A DNA stretch of 64,000 nt. It comes from Loxodes magnus. Lineage: Eukaryota > Ciliophora > Karyorelictea > Loxodida > Loxodidae. Positions 12,046 to 25,387 of the stretch are shown here, piece by piece (the first letter of the stretch is position 1; the number at the start of each line of letters is the position of its first letter). A model generated the notes under the pieces. That model was not told the origin of the DNA, made no database searches, and saw only the letters and a program-made list of their open reading frames with translations. The position numbers and the translations under genes are program-made. The stretch is taken from NCBI GenBank assembly GCA_946699065.1, contig CAMPDV010001515.1, forward strand, positions 1 through 64,000, given 5' to 3'.

Positions 12046-13605
12046 ATTTGGTTACTTATTATAATAGAGGGGAAGTGACAGTTTAAATATAAGGATTACT
12101 ATAATTAAATTGTATAATTTGGATTATCTTACTATGGTTATTAAATAGTGAGTAAATATTGGCTATTTACCTCTAGTAACTGGCACTGTGGGTATTATAT
12201 TATGGTATTATAAGTATATGTGGAAATATTTAAGGTTTGTATATGATAGTTATATAGTATCTTAGTTTAGCATTTTGATATAATACTAATTGATATATTT
12301 TAAATAAAATACTAGGATTAGTTATAAGACTAGATTTATTCTAGATATACTGTAATTACAATATTAAAGTACTATTTATTTCAAATCTATAACTTATAAA
12401 AGATACTTTCTACTATCTCTATAATTCTTTCCTCTTCTTCATCACTCAGAAAATTTAAAACTTAAAATACGTGAAATTCTCCTTGAAATTTAGTGAGAAT
12501 GGTGATGGTTGTCTGAATTATAACTGTTGTTAAATATGAACTTCTTATTAGAACTCTTGATTAGTGTAAATAAAGTAATTGATTTATACAATTTTCTGCA
12601 GGATATTAGAAAGATAGTAGAGGAAAGTAGTTATTTTAATAAGTTCTAAGTATAGGGAAATTACTAAAAAGCACAATCATTTCCTCACGATACCTTAAAT
12701 TAAAGATCTATAAACATTTACTTTTTCATCTAATTTGAGAAGTATAATCTTTCTCAGTCTATCTCATTAACTATTTAGGACTTAAAGATTTGAAGTCTAC
12801 TATTTTATTTGCAATAAGTAAGCATCAAAATGCCAGTAATACCTAGTAGTATCACCTAATTAATAAGATACTATAATTTTTCTAAATACTTCTAATATAG
12901 CATTGTAGCATGATAATTAGTACTAAAACATAAAAAATTTAGCAGCCTTTACATATGCAAACTAACAGAGTAATTTAGAAAGGAATACTTATTGTAGGAG
13001 TAGTTAAAGTTCTCTATTTTGTATATTTTGTATATTTTGTGTATTTTAGAGAAATAAAGAATAGTAGTTAGTTAGGGTTATGTAATAATTAGGTTTGATA
13101 GTATGGTAAATTTAGGGATTTGATGTATAGTAATATGATAATGTAGTGGTGTAATAATGTAGTGATGTGTAATAATTTGATGATAATAATTTAGTAAAGT
13201 TGGAATAAAGGTAATCTAAATGTTGATTATATTTGTAAAGATAAGTTTGTAGTTGGTATTGTTAGAGGATATACTAAATGTTTGAAGATAAAAGTAATGG
13301 GTAGAAGAATATAATATCTACTTATTTAGTAAAGCTATAGAAGTAAATAAGCAATAATATGATAGAGACTTTTTAGTATTTTCTTAAGCAATAAACTAGG
13401 AATAAATTAAATAGCAGGTTTATTAGTAAGAAGGTTGATAGTAGAGATTGCTTAATTAAATATCAAATATTAACTGCAATTCTATTATTAGCACAGCTGT
13501 ATTAAGTCAAACTTTAAAATTGAGACTAAAAATAGAATGTTTTCAAAACTAGTAAATAACTCTTAGTTATTTAGCTAAGAAAATCTTGATGCTTAGTTTT
13601 GATGA
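12046..13605. other. AT-rich DNA with a C-depleted block
   Basis: 13021-13320 has only about 3 C in 300 nt on the + strand and starts with three near-copies of TGTATATTTTG. A weak coding-like reading (+ strand, around 12730-12970) has no recognisable motif. Nothing else was seen. Confidence 0.5.
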
Positions 13606-14035
13606 ATGGCTGCAAGTAGTGCTGATAATGAATTTGAGTAAAAAATAGAAGTTAATAAAGAAACATTCTTTGAAGAATTTAATACAATACGTTAGAAAAT
13701 AACTTAATTTTGTGTAACTGTTCACAAGTTAGAAATAGTTGCTATGCTAATGTAGTATTTTCTAATAACTGGTTTTCTATACATAGAAATGAAGAAGGAA
13801 AAGGAATTATTGTATATCATATAAAAATCCTTATAGATAATTAGAAAGTAGGTAAAATTCTAAAACGAACTAATATTCAGAGTTGCATTATGAAACTATT
13901 ATTGATCTAAGACAATATGAAAGTAAAGATAAAGTTCTTGAAGATACTGCTTATTTTTTTGATTTATAAAGAAGAATAATATTTATGGCATAAAGCTAGC
14001 GAACATTTAAGTAGCATAAGATTTCTTGACGCAAT
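13606..14035 (+). CDS. hypothetical protein start, frame broken or spliced
   Basis: An ATG at 13606 opens a reading MAASSADNEFEQKIEVNKET followed by FFEEFNTIRQKITQ. This is a strong protein-like N-terminus, rich in charged residues and placed after AT-rich upstream DNA. The quality of the frame falls after about 13750. A different + frame then looks coding (13820-14030, including KDKVLEDTAYFFDLQRRIIF), so an intron or frameshift lies between. No domain was recognised. In-frame TAA/TAG are read as Gln. The downstream end is not defined. Confidence 0.4.
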
Positions 14036-16310
14036 TAAATTCTCATTTCACAAAAACCTTCAAGTTAGTAGTTTTGAAGTTTTAAAACCCAGATACTCAA
14101 AATGGGATTTATATAGTAATGTGATAATATGAATGATGGAATTTAAAATACTTATATACAGTGAGTGTATTAAGATTAATACTAACTTTAATTGAATTTC
14201 TAAAGTCATAGTATGAAGAACTTAGATAAATATCATTTAACACTATAAAGAGATATGCAGGAAATGCAATTTAACTTTATTTTCCCTTAAATTTAAGATT
14301 TTATAAGTAGCAAAATAAGGAAAATTTTAGTAAGTGTATGTTTAACCCTTAATGATAAAGCTGATTTGCCCTAAATTAATTTATAAGTTGATAACCTGAA
14401 TTCTGAAACTAATAAAAAGCTCTACTATGGATCAATATTTGGAAAATTATAAAATTAGAGTGTTTCAGATATTTTTGAAGAGGTATAAGTTATATAATTA
14501 TTTAGATAATTTATATAAGGAAGTTTATATAATCTAATTTATTCTAATCATCATTACATTAACAAGAGAATTTATCTCTTTAAATGTAAGAAGTATCTAT
14601 TTTAATTCAACTAACCCAACAAATACTAATTCATCATTTCACCTACTTTTTCTTCCAGATTTATCTTAAAAAATGTTTCTTAGTGGAGAACATAAACCTA
14701 ATTATTTCATTTCGTAAGAACTTTACCATTTCCTTTTTCTACTTTCAATCCAAAATTCCTATTTATTGCTATTTAAGTATTGGATTCTAAAATAAATTAA
14801 ACTAATTATCATTCATCTCTTGTCTAAGCAATGCCAGAAATACAAAGAATCTAATTATAGACATAAATACTAAAGTTTATATTCATTAACCATCAAATCT
14901 TTAAAGTGTAAATTGTTAATTACCTAATTAGCACATATCTTATAAATTACTATTTAATATAGTTTAACTATAATCAAAGCATTTTAAACTACTCATTTTA
15001 TCAAATAAAAGTTAAATATTTCAAAACTATTATTTTGCTCTTATAAACTCATTTTATGCTTCTAATTTAGCCAACATATTTTTTAACCTTAGTAGCAATC
15101 TTACAAATTAATATCATAAACATGTAATTATTCTTAGAAACCTTTTTATATACTCAATTAATCAGTTTTTCCAACTAATTTACATAATCTATTACTAAAC
15201 CATACTATTATTCTTATTGTACACTCTGTTTTCTTCACCAACTAATTCGGTTTAATTCACTTCTAAATTTAAACTGAAATGCTTAAAAAATTAAAAATAT
15301 CATTTAACCTATCGATTTTAAAAACACTTAGATATACATTTTTACCCTTTACTCATTTAAACTGTTGAAATCTAAATGCATTTTAGAACATTAACATAAA
15401 AATATAGTAGAAAACACCTAAATAATAAAAACTAAATTGCTAAGATTAAATAATTTAAATACTTAATACAAAATATTAAAATATTATAGAAATTAACAAC
15501 TAAAATAATTTTACTATAGATAGATTCTATTAGAAATAATTCTTCTATATATAAATCAAATTTTTAGAAGAATTTTTTTATTTAATTTAGTATTTTTACT
15601 TTTTATTTATACTATTAAACTTTTTTCAGATGGATTAAATAATAAAGTAAAAATTAATTAAAAATTTTTAAAATTATAAATTTATATTTATATGGCTTAA
15701 ATAAAGAAGCATTTTAATTAAAAAAAAATTTTCTATTATAATTTTCTAAATTGGGTGATAGAAAATGTTTATATTTTCAAAGGATAAATTTTAGATTTTT
15801 CGATATTTTAAAATAGATACAAAAAACTTTTTTTGTTAAATTAAAATATATCTCATACAAAAAGATCTTATAGGTAATTGCGTTCATTTACATTTACTAA
15901 TATAGAACTTTAAAAAATGATAAAATTAAAAAAAATATGTATTTTACTTATAATATTTATTAAAAAATAAAAAGTTATCAGATAGAAATAATTTAATTTA
16001 ATTTATTATGATAGAACTGATAAATGTTTGATCATTTAGAACTAATATTTAACAATCTTAATTCTTTATAAGAGAAATCAAATCTAATCTTTTATTAGAA
16101 GATTCAGGAATTATTTTTTATTTATTCAAATCTTTTTAAAGCATAAATAAAATGTTTTTGAAAATAGCAATTATTAATTTTTTATTAGAGTATTGCTAAC
16201 TTCTCGCTTTTTTTAGAAATTACTTTTAAGGAGTTATCTAGGATTTTATACTAATTAATTTCTGCAAAAATTATTTATCATAAGTAATGAATTTTAATTT
16301 TAAATAATTA
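14036..16310. other. AT-rich DNA with one minus-strand coding-like patch
   Basis: Between about 14830 and 14540 the minus strand has coding-like readings (for example DELVFVGLVELKQILLTFKE), but two frames compete and no family is recognised. The rest (14830-16310) is plain AT-rich sequence, G-poor on the + strand in its first part. I see no gene in it. Confidence 0.4.
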
Positions 16311-16319
16311 AGTAAGCTT

Positions 16320-16960
16320 CTTAAATATCTGAATGCTCTCCTCAACCATGAATTTACCGGAGATTTCTCTAGTCCTATATATAAATGTTGGCCATTACAT
16401 TGAGTCTTGTATTTTCTAAAGATTTTAATATCTGTAAACCATTATTTGGATATCCTCGGCTAGAATCTTATCAGCTCTTTCCGATTTACATTGTCTTAAA
16501 ATTTCCTATATTCTATAAATTTGTTGTAATATCTCACCAGACGCCTTTCCGAATTACAAAAGAGAAATTTCTTCTTATTTTTATTTTTAGTCTCAACTAA
16601 CAGCTCTTTTTCACTTTGTTAAACCAATTATTTCATAACCATAATAAAAATGTTTCAACTGTAATTCTAAATCAACTTCAGTTTTTATTGATCCAAAGAT
16701 ATTTTGGACGTTAATTACTGGTAAATTCCAAGGATTTACTCTATTATCGGTAAATAATGAAATAATTTGTAGTAAATTTTCTAATGTATATCTCTTCTAC
16801 CATTAATTTAATTTTATAAAGCTTTTCCAGTCACAACTTTGTGCCATATCGGTACTTTTTTGCTTACTTTAGAGGAGTTTATGTAAGGGATTATTGCTAG
16901 ACGTTTTCTAATTTTCTATTTTTCTTCATAGCTAGTAAATTTACGATATAATGAAGATTG
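16320..16960 (-). pseudogene. decayed protein-coding fragment, unknown family
   Basis: On the minus strand from about 16960 the reassigned code gives a convincing reading that includes KRYTLENLLQIISLFTDNRV, NPWNLPVINVQNIFGS and KTEVDLELQLKHFYYGYEII. In-frame TGA gives Trp in LTKWKRAVSW. After about 16625 a different frame carries the signal (ERRLVRYYNKFIEYRKF, then ADKILAEDIQIMVYRYQN). At least one frameshift separates them, so this is probably a gene relic. No domain was recognised. It could be part of a transposable element, given how many lie nearby, but no RT, zinc-knuckle or transposase motif is visible. Confidence 0.45.
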
Positions 16961-16983
16961 AGATAGATTAGGATAAGAAGACG

Positions 16984-16984
<1 letters not shown>

Positions 16985-17014
<30 letters not shown>

Positions 17015-17016
17015 AA
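16985..17016 (+). repeat. (GAAA)n microsatellite
   Basis: About eight uninterrupted copies of the tetranucleotide GAAA. Confidence 0.97.
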
Positions 17017-17019
17017 AGA

Positions 17020-19480
17020 TGCTACTGTCTTTTCACATTTTTTGAGGATGTAGTTTAAAAAAAATTTTGAAGCATTCTAGCATTTTTTATGAATGATAAA
17101 ACTAATAATAAAAAAGTTAAAAATATAAAAATAAATAGTAATTAAAACATATCTTTTTTAATAATTTTTATGCTTTATTGACTCTTAACTTTAGAAATTT
17201 AAATAAATAGTGTTTAAAATATTTTTTAATTAAGCAAAATTTATAAAATTTGATATTGCATTAAATTTTAAAATAAAAGCAAACGTTTAAATTAATATTA
17301 TTGATTTGTAACTTTTTTTTATTTTAATTCAAAGTTCTACAAATAATTAATTATTTTAGTTTTAAATTTAAATAAAAATATAAACTTTATTTATTTACTT
17401 CTGATATAATAAAATAATTCATAAATTTAGCTATATTTACTATTTTTTTTATTCCATAGAAATATTTTATTTTTTCTATTATTAGTCTATAAAATTAAGC
17501 TATTAATATCTTTCTTTTATTTTTGCCAAGATTTCCTAGACCATATTTATTAGAAAGTTTAGTTATCAGTAATAAATAGTATCAAACAAATATTTCAGCA
17601 CCAAAAACTTAAAGTATTTGAATTATTTCTTTCACAATTTGTTTATTTTAATTTTATTTAATCCATTGAAAAAATAATGCTCTTTTATGAAAAATAAATA
17701 AACTTAAAAGTATTTTGAATTAAAATTTCTTAAGCAATTTTAAAATTTAAAATTAATCAGATTTATATTAAATTTCTTAAAAAAGTTAAGATTAATAAAA
17801 ATTTTATTTAAGATATAAATTAAATCTTTTTTGAGGTTTTATTTAACAGAAATATTTTATATAATCTTTTAGAAAATATTAAAAAAATAAGCAAAAGACA
17901 AGAAGAAATATATAGATAAAAAATAATTAAATCTATCTCAGAAAATCATTTTCTAAAATAACTTGCTAAAATGATGATTTTAAATGCAATTAAAAAAATT
18001 ATATTTTCAAATGATTAAAATAAAGAATTTTAATAATGATGATAATTTAAATAATAGCAAATTTATAAAATAAATATTATCAAAAAATTTTAGAGACGCT
18101 GTAGTAGATAAATTGAAATTTCTTCAATGTTATTAGAAAGATAGTAAATTAATGAAGTTTTAATAAAATATTCAAAATAATGTAAGAGTTTAATACTAAA
18201 AAATAAAAAAAATAAATAAAAAAATTATTGATTGAAAGAAATTTTAAAGATTTTAATCCTTTTAAATCATACTTTATAATAATTTATTTACAAAAATGTA
18301 TGGGAAACTTATGATTAGGCTTGCATAAAAAGATAACTGAAAAAGAATAAGAGATAATTCAGAAAAAATTTAAAATCTATATCTAAGTTATATTATTAAA
18401 CAAACAAATTCAAGATATTTTAATAGAAAATTGGCAATCTCAGTAAAGCAGCTTATTCAATTTATTTTTCAGATAAAATGACAAGTGATTTCTGTGTTAT
18501 CAGTTAAATATTTTAAATAAATTAAAATTTTTGTTTAGGAAATACTGCAAAAAATATTTTTTTATTTTATTATTTAAATATTTTAGAATATTGTTATTAT
18601 TATAAAAACTAAGATTTAACGCTTTGCTAAATTTTAGCAATTGTTTGCTAATTAATTATTTAGAAAGTTAGTTATCATTTTAATAATTTTTTATGTTATA
18701 AATGTTTACTTTTTTTGCATACTCTTATAGTATAATATTTTAATAGTTACTAATAATTATTAGAAGACTCTGAGGTAAATTTTATTTTAAGATGAATAAA
18801 TTAAACACTTTTTAGTAAAATTTATGAAAAAACAAAAATATTTAAAGCTATGATGGAGATATGGAGATTTCACTTTGTTGCTGTATATAACTTTTTCTTT
18901 TGAATGTTTTATAGGAAAATTATAAATTATGTATTATTTTTTAATTAAGCAGTGCTTCTAATGACGCTTTTCTCAAAAAAAATTAATTGCTACGATGATA
19001 AAATAATAATCCTCAATAATTTATATAAACGACTAATTATTAGTTTTGAAGCATTTAAGCAAAAAGATTTAATCTATATAAAAATTAATTAAGACAATCA
19101 AAATAAATTTAATTTGTTAATCATAAGCATATCATTACAAACTAATAAATCATTTATTTATAACCCTATATCACATATTGCATTTCAACTCCAAATATCA
19201 CATATATAGATAAGTTGTATGTCTTTCAATATAATAAAATTATTTCTATAATTTGAGAATTAGCTGAGGGATATATTATATTCCATAGAATTAATTTTGA
19301 ATAATAGAAATAATGCAAGAAAATATCCTTTAAATAGTTTGTAAAAATTAGTTTCCTAATTATTAAATTTATAAGATATTTTAATACTTCAACTTCATTA
19401 TCAAATATTAAAATCAATAATTACCATAATTACAAGAAATCAAGAAATCAATCAAATTTGTTATTGTTATATTATAGCAA
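17020..19480. other. very AT-rich DNA, no gene recognised
   Basis: Long runs of A and T with scattered short K/N-rich readings (such as 17880-18480 on the + strand) that carry no motif. A short standard-code open stretch on the minus strand at 19226-19417 shows no domain. I see nothing to support a gene. Confidence 0.5.
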
Positions 19481-20060
19481 ATGGCACCTAAGAATAACAG
19501 ACCTCTCCAAAAAAACCTAATAACTCTTTACTGGAAATTACAACAATCTTTACCTTCTTTAGATGAAGAATCACAATTTAACAAAGGATATTAAAGCTCT
19601 ATCAGTGAATTTACGATCTAATCAACACTATGGAATTTTTTAAATCTGGAAAATCAATATTACGATAGGAATTATCTCTAAATCTGTCTCTGTAGCAAAT
19701 TTAAGGAAGAATTTTATAAAAAGAATAGATCGTAAAGGAATTTAAAATTCCAGAAACTCTAAGTCAGAAAAATCCTAATAACTCAACGACCCAATGGATA
19801 TAAAGCAATAACCTCCAACATAAGAGATTCCCCATCAGAAAATAATGATATGCTGGTATTGTAAAAGTCAGAGAATAAAGTACGGAGTTGTTACCAATTT
19901 TAGTAAAAATAAAAGAGAGCAATAGAAAAATAATGGAAATATATATTTAAAAAATACTGATCAAACGTAGGCTTACTTTATAGAAAAAAATACTTAAACT
20001 TAACAAATAAGCTCCCTATTTCTAATAAACAATCAATGAATTCAATAGTAAATAATTGTG
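19481..20060 (+). pseudogene. LINE ORF1 (gag-like), type II, decayed copy
   Basis: The ATG at 19481 opens MAPKNNRPLQ, the same N-terminus as the intact ORF1 at 50511-51362 (MAPKKQQTSI). The nucleotide sequence around both starts (ATGGCACCTAAGAA) is shared. A degenerate zinc-knuckle region follows near 19848-19895, reading CWYCKSQ in a different + frame; the expected His and last Cys are replaced. The frame switch plus lost Zn ligands make it a pseudogene. ORF1 proteins of LINEs bind RNA and form the retrotransposition particle. Confidence 0.6.
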
Positions 20061-20449
20061 AATTGACTTATTGGAAAAAATCATGAAAATTAATCTCAAA
20101 TGATGACATAAAGATCCAAGCAAGTTAAGGTGAAAATTTTTATATAAAATTAAACTCTTTGATTTGTGGCAAATCAAATAAATAAATGAAACTCATCATT
20201 AATCTATTATGCTATATTATAATTTTTTTTTCTTCATATACTTAGTACCAATTATATCCTTTAGTAATATTGATTTACTTATGGATTAACTATCATAGCA
20301 TTTACTATAACTTTAAGAAACTTCAATAGATTAGTTCTAATCAAAAAAATAATATTTCCTTAATTTAATTGAGGTTTATTTATATACATTTTTAAAGATT
20401 TTTTAATATTCAATAACTTCTCAACTTTTCTTCATAGTCGTAAAGAGCA

Positions 20450-21245
20450 ACCCTCGTTGCTTATGAACATTTGCTAGAATGAATTTTTATTGCTTAGATA
20501 TAATATCAAATTGTAATATTAAATATATCAATAAATGGAGAGTAATTTCAAGTTTTTTATACCTTTTTAGTTATAACTTCCCTCCATTTGACAATGGTTT
20601 ATTTCGTATCTAGTCTTTTTTTAGATTCTATTGCTATAAAAAGTCTTACTAATTCTCTTCAATCTCTTTATTCTTCTTGTCAAGTCATTTATAGCAAAAG
20701 CAGTTTTTATTATATGCTAGGAAGATTTGCAGTATCAGCACTTTTTTTCTATTTATGCTTTTATTTTGGAAATAAATTCTATAATTTTTACATTCTTCTT
20801 TGCTATCTTAGTTCTTTATATTTCTATCTAATAATTTAATTGATAAGTATCAATATCAATTTTAATTTCTTCAATGGTCATTGAAATTTCTCTATTTATT
20901 TATTCTAGAATTAACATCAATGTTATTCTTCTGTTAAGATTTTATTTTGAATAAATTACTTCCATAAAAATGTCGTTTCTAAGAAAAGTTGTTCAAGATG
21001 CATCATCAGTTCTCTTAATTTATTTGAAAGAATGAAATTACCTCATCCTGTTTGCTAAGAGTTTTCTTCATTTTGTCAAATTACTTGAATACAGGATGAT
21101 TTTCCTATTCGATTGTTGAGATGATAATCTAGTTACCTTGTAGTTTTTGCCTTGATTCTATGATAATTTTCTATTGATTTTTGCTTTTTCACTTTTAATC
21201 AAGCTTATCTCCTTCCTTTCTTTGCTAATTTTTTATGTTCTGTTA
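20450..21245 (-). pseudogene. LINE ORF1 (gag-like), type I, decayed copy
   Basis: The minus strand read with reassigned stops parallels the ORF1 genes at 51700-52505 and 59703-60479. It has a coiled-coil part with ETTFLWKQF and ILTEEQHW (compare LITEEQLW), then a zinc knuckle reading KKCWYCKSSQHIIK, then a basic C-terminal part. The knuckle's last Cys (NC) is reached only in a shifted frame, and the N-terminus is weak, so the copy is decayed. TGA supplies the Trp in CWYC. A standard-code stretch on the opposite strand at 20588-20839 is its shadow. Confidence 0.6.
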
Positions 21246-23240
21246 ATTTCCATTTTCATGAGTATTTAGAATTAATGTTTACAATTTCATAATGCAGTAT
21301 AACTTATATAAGTTCATAATTACTTCTTTGTAGGATTTTTATTGCTTTATTCTATTTTTTTGTAATATGATCAATAATGAAAAATCTTGCATCTATATCC
21401 AAAAATAATGATTAAAATAAAAATAATGCTTAGAGAAATTCTAAGGATTAAAAGATGATAAAAGGTAATTATCTGTAAATACTATCAAATATTATTTAAA
21501 ATAATAAAATAGTTTTTAGTTATTTTTACAGCAAAACATTTTATGTAGATCACTAATTTGCTTGATAGTTCAAATTTACTGAGTAGTTAATAAATTACAT
21601 ATTAATTCTATTTAATCTAATGAAAAATGTTTATCTCATTTATATATCCATAAAACCTATTAGCAAGATTTAAATTTTAATTAGAAAATTTAATAAAGCT
21701 ATATATCTATAATTAAGTAAATATTTACTATACCATTTTAAAATCTTTGTAGGTTATTAAACTTTTTGTAGCATTTGGAATAGTTAGTAATCTAAATATA
21801 TTATTATAGCATTTAAATTGTAACATATTGGAAATATTTTTTCTAATTTTTTCATTTGTATTTATTCGCTGGAAATTTAAACTTGTTTATTAAAAACTTT
21901 AAACTAAAATAATTCTTAGTCTATTTAAACATTTATTAGACATTTAGATGCTGGTCAAGTGATAGGTTTAAACCCATCTACACAAGTTCTACTTTATCAA
22001 AATCTAAAATTCGCTTACCCTAAGCTTATTTAAAATAAATAATGAATTTTAAAGATTATGTAAATGAGTTAATAAACTAATGAGATTTTATTAAACAATC
22101 ATATCTATTCTACTTTTTCTTTTTGAGTTTATCCAATTTGCTATTTAATAATTTCTTGCTTTTATATCTTATTATTTGGATATTTTAAAAAAATAAGCTT
22201 CTTTATTAACCTTATTTGCTTTTTTAAATCATATTAAAAGTAAAATTAATGTAAAAAGATCAGAATATAATTCAGAATCTCTAATTATAAAAAATTAGCA
22301 AAATAATCTGATTTTATTTGCTGATATGCTAATAAATAGATAATTTAAAGCATTAATTTTCTTTAATAAAAAGTTTATTTTATTTCAAATAAATTTCAAT
22401 AATTATTTAATTATAAACAATCAATAATTTAGGTTTATAATTAACTAATTAGTTATATATACCTTATTTTAAAGTTAAAATCTTGATAAAACATAAATAG
22501 TAGTGATATATATAAACTAGTTATAAAATAGATTTAAACTTAAAACCTAATATTTATTTCTAAGAATTAATTGAATATCTCATTTAAATTTCCAATATTT
22601 TCTATAAATAATTAAAAAAATCCAATTTTTATTATAAAAATGTTAGTTTGCTAAAATTATAGTTGCTGATGAATAAAAATTTAATACTTTAATACGGTTA
22701 TTTTTAAATTATTTACTTAGCATTTATAATTTTGTTTGTCATATAATTATTAATTCTTTTAATAGCTAAAATTTGTTAATATTTTTTTAGTATCTCTTCA
22801 ATCATAAATAAAGTATTAGATATCTTATTTATTCTAAAATTTAAGGTAACGTTTATAATACGGAACATAACTTATTTTAATTATATTAGTTAAAAAATTA
22901 TTTAAAGATATTGTATAGCATCAAGAAACTCTACAAATTTCCATACTAAAATTATTTAGAACCTTAAATTTTCTTCTACAGTTAATCCATATCTTTCTTA
23001 TGTTTTTCAAATACAATTAAAAAATTTTAATCAGTTTTAATAAATTTTTCTTAAGAAATTTTGTATTTCTTTTATTAAAAAAAAATTTTTCGGCGCTTTA
23101 AAACTTCTGAGATGGAAAAAGTTTATTTTTACTTTAAAATTTTAACTTAATAAATTTCTCTATTAAATTACTGCGAAAATAACATGCTGAAAAAAATAAT
23201 TGATATTAAAGTATTAGTCTGAAATTAAAAAAAAAAAATT
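21246..23240. other. AT-rich DNA with one short coding-like remnant
   Basis: Around 21938-22035 the + strand reads HLDAGQVIGLNPSTQVLLYQ, which is compositionally unlike its surroundings and may be a remnant exon or gene fragment. Nothing else was recognised. Confidence 0.4.
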
Positions 23241-23300
23241 ATTCCGTCCAAAAATTTTCCTGTAGTGTAAAAAGCTGAGCAAAAAAACAAAATTAAAATT
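23241..23300 (+). repeat. dispersed ~55-bp repeat, copy 1
   Basis: Contains TGTAGTGTAAAAAGCTGAGC followed by AAAAAAACAAAATTAAAATT. Two further copies lie 250 and 750 bp downstream in the same orientation. The rest of the intervening DNA is not repeated. Confidence 0.9.
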
Positions 23301-23490
23301 TTACATTTTTATCTATGTTTACATTCACAATATTTTTGGAGTTTTAAAATCTCAGTCCTTATTTTGTATAAATGCATTCAAGTCCATCTACAACTTTGCA
23401 AGTTTATCCTTTAAAAATCAAAAAATTTTTACTTAACCGATTTTTTTACACTTTTATAAATTCAATCTTATTTCGCTTTTTTTTAATTTT

Positions 23491-23552
23491 ATTCCGTCCG
23501 AAAAATGTCTTGTAGTGTAAAACGCTGAGCAAAAAAACAAAATTAAATTTTT
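23491..23552 (+). repeat. dispersed ~55-bp repeat, copy 2
   Basis: Begins ATTCCGTCCG and contains TGTAGTGTAAAACGCTGAGC plus the A-rich tail. It differs from copy 1 at a few positions. Confidence 0.9.
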
Positions 23553-23992
23553 GGCATTTTATTATACATTTATTAATTTATAAAAAAAATTAAACTTTTA
23601 AAATATAGCACTGTTCTTATTTATATCGAAAAATAATTTTATTCAGATTCAAAAAATTAAAATTTTTTCTTACAAATATTTTTTATAAATTAAAATTATT
23701 CCTTTTACTAATATGTTCAACTCTCAAAAAAAAATCTTTTTTAAATTTTCTAACTTTTTTTAAATTCAAAATAAAAAAATAGCCAAAATGCTGTAAAAAA
23801 ATATTCCTTTTATTTTAAAAAAAAATCGAAATTTTTAAACTTTTTTCTAAAATAATTTTAAAATTCCTTTCTTAAAATTTAGTTCCTTTAATTTAATTCC
23901 TTTCCTTAAAAAATTTTTATCACTTCTATCTTTTAACACCTTTTAAACTTTTTATACCCTTTTCACACCCTTTGTCCCGTTTTGCAAAAATT

Positions 23993-24050
23993 TAGTCCAT
24001 CAAAAAAAATGTCTTATAGTGCAAAACGCTGAGCAAAAAAACAAATTTTT
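23993..24050 (+). repeat. dispersed ~55-bp repeat, copy 3
   Basis: Contains TATAGTGCAAAACGCTGAGC and the same A-rich tail. It is the most divergent at its left end. Confidence 0.85.
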
Positions 24051-24230
24051 TGTTTTCCAAAAAATTTACACTCAAATATCTATCTTATTACACTAATTAA
24101 ATACATAATTAAATTTAAATTAATTTAATTTTAATTTAATTTTAGATTAATTAACTACACCTTCTATATAATTCATCCGTAAACTCCTATAAAAAAAATT
24201 TATAAATTAAATATTATTGAATAAAATTTT

Positions 24231-24435
24231 ACAACAGAAAAAATTTATAACAGAAAACTTTTATAACAGAAACTTTTTTAACAGAAAATTTTTATAACAG
24301 AAAACTTTTATAACAGAAACTTTTTTAACAGAAAACTTTTATAACAGAAAACTTAAATAACAGAATAATTTATAACAAAAAACTTTATACCATAAAAATT
24401 TTTATAACAGAATAATTTATAACAGAAAAATTTTA
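24231..24435 (+). repeat. minisatellite, unit near TTTTATAACAGAAAAC
   Basis: About a dozen tandem copies of a 14-18 bp unit, with AACAGAAA constant and the T-rich part varying in length. It lies downstream of the minus-strand RING/WD40 gene. Confidence 0.92.
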
Positions 24436-24957
24436 TAATTTAAAAAAATAAGACTTTTATAATTTTAAACCTTTTCTTTCTCTTTAAATAAAAAAATATT
24501 AAAAATCTTAAAATACTTTTTTTAATCTTTATACTCTTAAAATTATTCAACCCTCTCTCTTCTCACAAAACACTATTCCCAATCTTTATTATAAACAATT
24601 ATAAACAATTATAAACATTCCACTATTCTTAAAAAAAATTATCCTTTTAATATACTTAAACAATAACACAATTACTCTTTTTGATTTAAAAATAACACAT
24701 TCAATCCTTTATTTAGTAAATACTTATACCCTCTTTTACTTAATTATATATTAGATACATACTACTTTTATCTTACACCTCAACAATTTAAACAAACACT
24801 TATATAATTATACTTTATTATTATTATATTCATTCAACTACATTGACACTTAGTTATTTTGCTACTTTATTGCTTAGAGTCGTAACTTAACTTTAGTATA
24901 CATTTAATATATTTTCATTGCTGTTTAACCGTATAATATCATAGTTATTTTTATATA
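24436..24957. other. G-depleted spacer
   Basis: 24541-24840 holds only about 3 G in 300 nt on the + strand. No gene was seen. Confidence 0.6.
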
Positions 24958-25165
24958 GGAGTATAACTGTATAACTGTATAATAAAATTATAGATTAGTA
25001 TTATAACAGTATAACTGTATAACAGTATAATATTATATAGTATAACAGTATTGTAGATTAATATTATAACAGTATAACAGTATAGCTGTATAACTGTATA
25101 TATAGTATTATAGATTAGTATTATAACAATATAACAATATAGCTATATAATAGTATATAGTAGTA
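24958..25165. repeat. minisatellite of GTATAACAGTATA / GTATAACTGTATA units
   Basis: Alternating near-palindromic 10-13 bp units (TATAACAGTATA, TATAACTGTATA). A related run of TA(C/G)TA units lies in the mirror position, 46010-46125, downstream of the other RING/WD40 copy. The duplication therefore included this flank. Confidence 0.85.
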
Positions 25166-25387
25166 TATTGATTATTCAAACACTTAAATTCATTAATCTA
25201 ATCAAATATATTATTTTAATAAGTTCATTAATTTACTAAAAACATCTCATCTCATAATTCTCTTCAAGTCCTACTCACTCATCTATATGTTGCTTACTTC
25301 ACAATCACTCAATCTCATTCCATAGGAAGCATATACACTATTCCAATCCAACTACTTTATTATTAAATTATCTAAATTGACACCTAC

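Noticed and set aside
23241..24050. CRISPR-like array
   Set aside because: There are only three repeats with uneven spacing of ~250 and ~500 bp in a eukaryotic setting. Not CRISPR.
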